Origin: Oscillospiraceae bacterium
GTDB lineage: Bacteria; Bacillota; Clostridia; Oscillospirales; CAG-272
Assembly: GCA_015063305.1 (NCBI GenBank)
Contig: SVUJ01000005.1
Location: 1-34,483, forward strand
Length of the DNA stretch: 34,483 nt
Direction: 5' to 3'
Part shown: piece after piece, positions 29,218-34,483 of the stretch
Position numbering within the stretch: the first letter of the stretch is position 1
How the letters are laid out: every line of letters begins with the position of its first letter
The notes under the pieces: generated by a model
Database searches by the model: none
The model's input: the letters and a program-made list of their open reading frames with translations, nothing else
What the model was told of the DNA's origin: nothing
Program-made: the position numbers and the translations under genes

Positions 29218-30840
29218 TTATTCAGCAATATCTGTATTCTTTTTCTTGGTAATGAGCTTGATAACTACCAGAGTAGCAACCGTGAGTACTATACCAACGG
29301 GAAGTGCTATCCAAGCGTTCGGAACGTATCCTGCAAAGAGGAACATTACGAAGGATATAGCCGCAACCGTTATAGCGTAGGGAAGCTGAGAGGAAACGTG
29401 ATCCAAGTGATTACACTGAGCTCCTGCCGATGCCATAATTGTGGTATCGGATATTGGTGAGCAGTGGTCGCCGCACACAGCACCTGCAAGACAAGCGGAT
29501 ATACCAACAAAGAGAAGAGGATCTGCGGGATCGGTAAATACGCCAAGAACTATCGGAATGAGTATTCCAAAAGTGCCCCACGATGTTCCCGTTGCAAAAG
29601 CAATGAAGCAAGCGACAAGGAATATGATTGCGGGGAGAAGCTCAACAATACCGCCCGCATTAGCCATCACATTTTCAACGAAAGTTGTGCTTCCAAGAAG
29701 AGAAGTGGTGTTCTTAAGTGCGTTTGCAAAGGTAAGTATAAGAATTGCGGGTACCATTGCGATAAAGCCCTGAGGAATAGCATCCATAGCCTTCTTGAAA
29801 CTGAGGTGACGACGGCAGAGAAGGTATGCGATGATGATTATCAAGGACACCAAACCACCCCAAGGCAAACCTACGGTCGCATCGGTGTTTCCGAAAGCTT
29901 GTGCGAAGTTGTGATAGTATTCCGACTCTTCGGGATTAAAGAATCCACCCTCTTTCATAAGAGCGAGTACACAGGAAACTATAAGAACTACTATAGGAAT
30001 AATGATATCGAGAACCGAGCCGCGCTCGTTTTTATCGGTCTCATTCTTAGCGGTGGAAATAACTCCAAGATCGCCCTTCTGTGCTTTTATCTCGAACTCG
30101 GACATCTTGCCGTAGTCAAATCCCATAACTGCGATAGCTATGATAAATACAAGTGTGAGCAGTGAGTAGAAGTTGAAGGGAATAGCGCGTACGAAAAGTT
30201 CGATGGGACTCATGCTTTCGGCTATCGGAGTACCTTCAACGTTACCCGAAACAGCGGCAGCCCACGAGGAGATAGGAGCTATCATACACACGGGAGCGGC
30301 AGTAGCGTCTATAATGTACGCAAGCTTTGCGCGGGATATCTTCTTGCTGTCGGTTATAGGCGACATTACCGAGCCTACCGTGAGACAGTTGAAATAGTCG
30401 TCGATGAAGATAAGAACGCCGAGAGCGAAGGTAGCAAGCATTGCGCCAACCTTTGTTTTGATGTGCTTTTCAGCCCAACGTCCGAAAGCCTCAGCCGCGC
30501 CCGCGTGGCTAACGAGAGCAACTATTACGCCGAGCTCAACAAGGAATATGAATATTCCCGCGTTGCCCGAAACAGCGGCTATAAGACCGTCATTTATTAC
30601 GGTATCCATCGTTCCCGTGAAAGAGAAGTTGCTATAGAGGAGCGCTCCGGAAAGTATACCAATGAAAAGAGAGCTGTATACTTCTTTTGTTATAAGCGCA
30701 AGACCTATAGCTACAACAGGCGGGAAAAGTGACCAGAAAGTGCCGTTGATATCACCCTTTTGGGTAACTCCGGCAACAACCATAAGTGCTATGATGACAA
30801 CAGCTGCAACGAGCAGAGTTATCTTTTTTGCCTTTGTCAT
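29218..30840 (-). CDS. NhaC-family Na+/H+ antiporter
   Basis: A 540-residue polytopic transporter, about 11-12 spans, of the NhaC-type antiporter group (COG1757). The start at 30840 follows GGAGG by 5 nt; a longer frame begins at 30876 without a ribosome site. Family-like runs include FIDDYFNCLTVGSVMSPITD, FATGTSWGTFGILIPI, and GAVCGDHCSPISDTTIMASAGAQCNHLDHV, which hold conserved polar and acidic residues inside the membrane. Possible substrates are Na+/H+ or, as in MleN-type relatives, organic acids with Na+/H+; sequence alone does not decide. It is monocistronic, with promoter 30906-30934 and terminator 29176-29213. Confidence 0.92.
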   Translation of the reverse strand: MTKAKKITLLVAAVVIIALMVVAGVTQKGDINGTFWSLFPPVVAIGLALITKEVYSSLFIGILSGALLYSNFSFTGTMDTVINDGLIAAVSGNAGIFIFLVELGVIVALVSHAGAAEAFGRWAEKHIKTKVGAMLATFALGVLIFIDDYFNCLTVGSVMSPITDSKKISRAKLAYIIDATAAPVCMIAPISSWAAAVSGNVEGTPIAESMSPIELFVRAIPFNFYSLLTLVFIIAIAVMGFDYGKMSEFEIKAQKGDLGVISTAKNETDKNERGSVLDIIIPIVVLIVSCVLALMKEGGFFNPEESEYYHNFAQAFGNTDATVGLPWGGLVSLIIIIAYLLCRRHLSFKKAMDAIPQGFIAMVPAILILTFANALKNTTSLLGSTTFVENVMANAGGIVELLPAIIFLVACFIAFATGTSWGTFGILIPIVLGVFTDPADPLLFVGISACLAGAVCGDHCSPISDTTIMASAGAQCNHLDHVSSQLPYAITVAAISFVMFLFAGYVPNAWIALPVGIVLTVATLVVIKLITKKKNTDIAE

Positions 30841-30905
30841 AAGAACCTCCAAAAAATTAATGCGCCCCGCAAACAAGTACGTTGCTACATTTTATATATA
30901 AAACA

Positions 30906-30934
30906 ATTTTAACACACCGTACTAACTTTTGCAA
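30906..30934 (-). promoter_or_regulatory. Promoter of the NhaC-type gene
   Basis: Minus strand TTGCAA (30934-30929), 17-bp spacer ending TGTGT, TAAAAT (30911-30906). Confidence 0.83.
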
Positions 30935-30940
30935 TATATT

Positions 30941-31226
30941 TTTACAAAAAAGGTAACATTTTGACAAAAACCTATCCGGGGAGTTATACGAAGATAGGTG
31001 AAGATAAACTTAAAATAAGGAATTTTAATGTAAAATATTCGTGTCGCAAGTGGCATTTAGGTGTTGAATTGTCGGATTGCTATGTAAAATAATTAAAGAA
31101 ATGTAAGTAAATGTAAATAAGAAATAAAAAAGAGAAAAAATCATTCCAAAAACGGAAAAAAGAATGGTTGCGTTCGGGAAATTGAAAAAAAACTGAATAA
31201 AATTTTGATTAAATTTTTTAATCCTA
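30941..31226. other. AT-rich intergenic stretch without features
   Basis: Between the NhaC promoter and the mraZ promoter lies AT-rich DNA with several A-tracts (for example near 31130 and 31185). I see no gene, hairpin or repeat here. Confidence 0.6.
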
Positions 31227-31255
31227 TTGCACTTAAAAATAAAGTGTTTTATAAT
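31227..31255 (+). promoter_or_regulatory. Promoter of the mraZ division cluster
   Basis: TTGCAC (31227-31232), 17-bp spacer, TATAAT (31250-31255). It lacks the TG before the -10. The MraZ operator lies just downstream, over the start site. Confidence 0.85.
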
Positions 31256-31270
31256 AATAGCACCACCGAG

Positions 31271-31310
31271 GTGGGTAAAAGTGGAGCAAAGTGTTTAAAA
31301 GTGTTTAAAA
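31271..31310 (+). promoter_or_regulatory. MraZ operator, four 10-bp repeats
   Basis: Four exact 10-bp steps: GTGGGTAAAA, GTGGAGCAAA, GTGTTTAAAA, GTGTTTAAAA. MraZ is known to repress its own operon through GTGGG-type direct repeats spaced 10 bp apart. Position between promoter and mraZ fits autorepression. Confidence 0.85.
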
Positions 31311-31345
31311 ATCAGCTCCGAAAGTGCCGAAAGGAGACAGAAGAT

Positions 31346-31768
31346 ATGTTGTCGGGCGAGTTCAGACATAGTCTTGATGCGAAAAACAGACTTTTTATTC
31401 CCGCAAAACATCGCGAAGAGCTTGGTGAGAGCTTTATGATAGTTCGCAGTATAAGAGAGAACTGTCTTCAGGTATACTCGATGGAGGAGTGGGATAGGTA
31501 CATAGAGCCTATAAAGAAGATGGATAGAAAGAATTCCGAGATGATACTCAGAACTCTTCACAGAAACGCGGTAAACGTAACTCCCGATTCTCAGGGAAGA
31601 ATAATTCTTCCTCCCGCGCTTGTACAGCACGCACAGATAAGCAAGGGTGCTGTAGTGGTCGGTTGCGGAACGTACGGCGAGATATGGTCTGAGGAGCTTT
31701 ACGAGCTGACGCTGAGTGAGGAAAACCTCGACGATATCAGAGCGGTTCTCGAATCCTTCGGACTTTGA
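31346..31768 (+). CDS. mraZ: Transcriptional regulator MraZ
   Basis: DNA-binding repressor of the division and cell-wall cluster; it forms rings of subunits that contact spaced GTGGG repeats. The 140-residue protein has two SpoVT/AbrB-type halves: MLSGEFRHSLDAKNRLFIPAKHRE (1-24, in parts) and NVTPDSQGRIILPPALVQHA (about 75-95), each with the conserved D-x-x-x-R and P motif. Start is the ATG after AAGGAGACAGAAGAT; the frame back to 31205 runs through promoter and operator. Operator repeats lie 36-75 bp upstream. It overlaps or abuts rsmH (9 bp). Confidence 0.97.
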   Translation: MLSGEFRHSLDAKNRLFIPAKHREELGESFMIVRSIRENCLQVYSMEEWDRYIEPIKKMDRKNSEMILRTLHRNAVNVTPDSQGRIILPPALVQHAQISKGAVVVGCGTYGEIWSEELYELTLSEENLDDIRAVLESFGL

Positions 31769-31776
31769 TAAAGGCT

Positions 31777-32712
31777 ATGCAGGAGTTTTCACACTATTCG
31801 GTGCTGCTTGACGAGTGCATCGAAGGACTTAATATAGACCCCGACGGTATATACGTTGACGGAACGGCGGGCGGAGGCGGACATTCCTTTGAGATCGCAA
31901 AACGTCTTCGAGGCGGAAGACTGATAGCGATAGACCAGGACGCCGACGCGATAGCGGCGGCAGGGAAGAGACTTGCTCCCTTTGCTGATAGGGTCACCTT
32001 GGTGAGAAGAAATTTCTCGGCTCTCGCGGAAATTTGCGAGGAGCTTGGAATAAAGAAGATAGACGGATTTTTAATAGACGCGGGAGTTTCCTCCTTTCAG
32101 CTCGATTGCGCTGAGAGAGGATTTGCCTACAGCGCAGACGCCCCGCTCGATATGAGAATGGATACACGCAGCTCGCTCACGGCGAGGGACGTGGTGAACG
32201 GATACAGTGAGCAGGAGCTCAAAAGAATACTCTTTGATTACGGAGAGGAAAGATTTTCTCCCGCTATCGCATCGGCGATAGTGAGAGAGAGGGAGAGAGA
32301 ACCGATAGAAACGACCTCTCGCCTGTCTGAGATAATCAAGAGTGCGATACCTTCATTCGCGAGAGATGGAGGACATCACCCCGCAAAAAGAAGCTTTCAG
32401 GCAATAAGGATAGAGGTAAACCGTGAGCTTGATGTTATCGAGCCCGCTATCAGAGCCGCCGAGAAGCTTATGGGAAGCGGCGGGCGAATAGCGGTTATAA
32501 CCTTCCACTCGCTTGAGGATAGGATAGTAAAGCAGACATACGCGTCACTTGCGTCGGGTTGCACCTGTCCCAGAGATTTTCCCGTATGTGTTTGCGGAAA
32601 GAAGCCTTCGGTAAGGCTTGTGAACAAAAAGCCGATATTGCCGAGCAAACGAGAGCTTGACGAAAACCCACGCTCCAGAAGCGCAAAGCTGAGGGTGGCA
32701 GAGAAGATTTAG
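31777..32712 (+). CDS. rsmH: 16S rRNA m4C1402 methyltransferase RsmH
   Basis: SAM-dependent enzyme that methylates N4 of C1402 in the ribosomal decoding centre. The 311-residue protein opens MQEFSHYSVLLDECIEGL, the family start (HxPVLL-like). The SAM loop is VDGTAGGGGHS (about 27-37). DAGVSSFQLD, RGFAY..DAPLDMRMD and HHPAKRSFQAIRIEVN-like blocks follow, and CTCPRDFPVCVCGKKP is near the C-terminus. I use ATG 31777; a TTG at 31765 overlapping the mraZ stop is possible since the ribosome site (AAAGG) is close to the ATG. It is the second gene of the cluster, as usual. Confidence 0.96.
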   Translation: MQEFSHYSVLLDECIEGLNIDPDGIYVDGTAGGGGHSFEIAKRLRGGRLIAIDQDADAIAAAGKRLAPFADRVTLVRRNFSALAEICEELGIKKIDGFLIDAGVSSFQLDCAERGFAYSADAPLDMRMDTRSSLTARDVVNGYSEQELKRILFDYGEERFSPAIASAIVREREREPIETTSRLSEIIKSAIPSFARDGGHHPAKRSFQAIRIEVNRELDVIEPAIRAAEKLMGSGGRIAVITFHSLEDRIVKQTYASLASGCTCPRDFPVCVCGKKPSVRLVNKKPILPSKRELDENPRSRSAKLRVAEKI

Positions 32713-32750
32713 AGAAACGATATATATAATGAAGATTACGGAGGAGAAAA

Positions 32751-33593
32751 ATGGCTGTCAATTACACTAATGAGTCTTATGATCGCTGCATGGCAGAGCT
32801 TCGTGCCAGATATACCGGTAGAGGTGTAAGTGTCAGCGCCAAACGTACAGCGGCGGCTCAGGTAGCGGCAGAGTCGGCAAAGATGCTTGCGGCGAACAGC
32901 GAAGCTTATATGAGCTTTGACTGTGCGGGCGGTGTTTCCAACGAATACCGCAGCGGCGAGTACAAGGGCAGCAAGTACATGACCTCCGATGACTTCGTAA
33001 GATATTTCAGAAACAGAAGTACATACAATATGCCCCTTGCGCTCAGAGGCGCACAGCAGGCGATGAAGGATAAGGCGCAGAAGCCCAGCGCGGTAGCTGC
33101 AAGAAAAGGAAGCGGCAGAGATTCGCTGGTGGCTTCCGAGAAGACCTCAAAGGAGGGTCATTTAGCATCGCGAATTGAGACGTTCGTAAAGAAATGGTTT
33201 CCTGTTGAGCCTCGCGAGGGCAGAAGCATCGGCGAGAGGTTCAGAATACCCTATTCGGCGATCGGGGGAATGGCGGCGTTTGCGCTCTCTCTCGGACTTA
33301 TCGTTGGCGGCTCGGTTATGATGGGAAGCGCATCGAGTGAGATCGGAAGTCTCAATAGCACGATATCCCGCCTTGAAGCGGAGCAGGTGGAGCTTCAGAG
33401 TGAGCTTGATCTGAAATACAATATTCAGGATATAGAAGAAGAGGCAAAGAGCCTTGGAATGATAAATAGAGAATATGCCGATAAGGCGTATCTCGATGTT
33501 ACGTCTGATGAGAAGATCGAGATATATGAAGAGGAAGAGAGCAAGGTCGGATTTGCGGCGCTGCTCAGCGCTTTCGGTATTGATCTCGATTGA
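32751..33593 (+). CDS. ftsL: FtsL-like divisome protein with long cytoplasmic part
   Basis: A 280-residue single-span protein in the ftsL position between rsmH and the PBP. Residues 1-170 are cytoplasmic and low in recognisable structure. One span lies at about 172-193 (IGGMAAFALSLGLIVGGSVM), followed by a heptad coiled coil (198-225, IGSLNSTISRLEAEQVELQS) and an extracellular LGM motif (AKSLGMINRE), as in FtsL/DivIC. Typical FtsL is about 100-120 residues, so the N-terminal extension is unusual. ACGGAGGAG precedes the ATG. Identity as FtsL rests on position and topology rather than sequence. Confidence 0.8.
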   Translation: MAVNYTNESYDRCMAELRARYTGRGVSVSAKRTAAAQVAAESAKMLAANSEAYMSFDCAGGVSNEYRSGEYKGSKYMTSDDFVRYFRNRSTYNMPLALRGAQQAMKDKAQKPSAVAARKGSGRDSLVASEKTSKEGHLASRIETFVKKWFPVEPREGRSIGERFRIPYSAIGGMAAFALSLGLIVGGSVMMGSASSEIGSLNSTISRLEAEQVELQSELDLKYNIQDIEEEAKSLGMINREYADKAYLDVTSDEKIEIYEEEESKVGFAALLSAFGIDLD

Positions 33594-33668
33594 CGGCGAA
33601 TAAAGGAACGTGACTTCTCATAGTATATAATGTTAAGTTGTTGATTTTGTGAAAGGAGAGAGGTCGCG

Positions 33669-34483
33669 ATGGCAAGAAGCAGTGTTAGCAGCTCGGCGCG
33701 CAGGCGTTCGTTGCTCTTGGGAATAGGAATGTTCGTTATATTCGGACTGCTTATGTTCAGGATATTGCTTCTGCAAACGGTTGACTTTGAGAAATATCAA
33801 AACAAGGTTATCAACCAGCTGACCACGCAAACGCCGCTCCCTGCGGACAGAGGAAAGATATACGATAGGAATGGAAACGTTCTGGCAACCAATATAACTA
33901 CATATCGAGTTTTTATATCCCCCTCGGGAATACTCTCCGAGCAAAAGGAGATAGGAGAGGATAGCAAAACTCAGTATGCCGAGATCATCTCAGCAGGTCT
34001 TGCCGATATACTTGGAGTAGAGTACGATAACGTTTATAAGCAGGCAACGAAATATACGCAGTATCTTGACAGAACGATAATGCGTAAGGTCGATGAGAAT
34101 ACGGCTGATCAGGTCAAGCAGTTTATAGAGGACAACGAGCTTGGAAAGATGGTCTATCTTGAGGCGCAGAGCACAAGATACTATCCCGGCGGAACGCTTG
34201 GGGCTCACACGATAGGCTTCACGAGTGACGACGGCATAGGACTTTACGGACTTGAATATCAGTACAATAAATATCTTGCGGGTGTTGACGGATATTATAT
34301 AGCCGCGAGAGATGCTTACGGAAATGAACTGGGGTACGGAGATACGGTAGACCCCGTAAACGGATATAATCTTACAACGACCATAGACACCACTATCCAG
34401 AGCTTTCTTGAGGAACAGCTTGAGGCAACGGTGTCGAAGAGCGAGGCGCAGAACAGAGCCTGCGGTATCGTTATGAACGTAAA
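33669..34483 (+). CDS. Class B penicillin-binding protein, N-terminal part
   Basis: Transpeptidase of the FtsI/SpoVD type that cross-links peptidoglycan at the septum or spore cortex. Only 271 codons are in the window; the frame is open to the end. The N-terminus is basic, with a membrane anchor at about 14-36 (SLLLGIGMFVIFGLLMFRIL). The PBP dimerisation region starts LPADRGKIYDRNGNVLA (about 58-74), then RYYPGGTLGAHTIGF (about 175-189), GLEYQYNKYLAGVDG and the DTTIQSFLEEQLE linker. The SxxK active site lies beyond the window. AAAGGAGAGAGG is upstream. FtsI and SpoVD cannot be told apart without the C-terminal end, where SpoVD carries a PASTA domain. Confidence 0.93.
   Translation, partial: MARSSVSSSARRRSLLLGIGMFVIFGLLMFRILLLQTVDFEKYQNKVINQLTTQTPLPADRGKIYDRNGNVLATNITTYRVFISPSGILSEQKEIGEDSKTQYAEIISAGLADILGVEYDNVYKQATKYTQYLDRTIMRKVDENTADQVKQFIEDNELGKMVYLEAQSTRYYPGGTLGAHTIGFTSDDGIGLYGLEYQYNKYLAGVDGYYIAARDAYGNELGYGDTVDPVNGYNLTTTIDTTIQSFLEEQLEATVSKSEAQNRACGIVMNV

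Overview
The window comes from a spore-forming, Gram-positive anaerobe of the Clostridia, most likely an uncultured gut Oscillospirales/Ruminococcaceae-type bacterium. It carries spoIIGA-sigE, spo0A, a T-box in front of valS, and the start of a Firmicutes division-and-wall cluster (mraZ, rsmH, ftsL, class B PBP). Promoters are strikingly uniform: TTGACA-like -35, 17-bp spacer, usually a TG just before the -10. Strong Shine-Dalgarno sites (GGAGG) precede most genes. Lineage is inferred from gene content only.

Layout. 1-475: terminator, a hairpin array and a palindromic repeat, no gene. 476-4740: small membrane protein (-), spoIIGA, sigE, rpmE, spo0A, a duplicated spo0A 3' end with palindromic repeats, and an unknown helical protein. 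4907-8946 (-): 2-hydroxyacid dehydrogenase, rpmH (44 aa), an anchored unknown protein, an ABC exporter. 9081-10298: mgsA, tRNA-Ser(UGA) with an odd self-complementary leader, and a second hairpin array. 10299-15487: an aldolase fused to an MptE-like domain, a TPP enzyme, and an ACT/UPF0210 pair, all co-oriented. 15744-17407 (-): a coiled-coil protein and a PlsC-like acyltransferase. 17495-17672: candidate small RNA with its own promoter, terminator and upstream Spo0A box. 17890-22981: hflX, yigZ, a lipoprotein, an anchored protein and a surface metallo-beta-lactamase-fold protein. 22982-23356: two palindromic repeats. 23357-26298 (-): valS with its T-box. 26349-28951: tRNA-Thr(GGU), third hairpin array, two membrane proteins, one lipoprotein between duplicated terminator-plus-palindrome blocks. 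29218-30840 (-): NhaC-type antiporter. 31227-34483: mraZ operator and mraZ-rsmH-ftsL-PBP, the last running off the window.

How it fits together. Spo0A starts sporulation; SpoIIGA activates pro-sigma-E in the mother cell. A perfect Spo0A box beside the candidate small RNA promoter suggests (not proven) that this RNA belongs to the same programme. Most of the rest is housekeeping: translation (rpmE, rpmH, valS, tRNAs), HflX, and division/wall genes under MraZ.

The most unusual material is non-coding. Three ~170-bp arrays have constant short linkers and variable hairpins; the linker is inverted half-way through. Two of them directly follow tRNA genes. The tRNA-Ser leader has a perfect inverted copy of the tRNA 5' end. 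The spo0A tail is duplicated with only synonymous differences.
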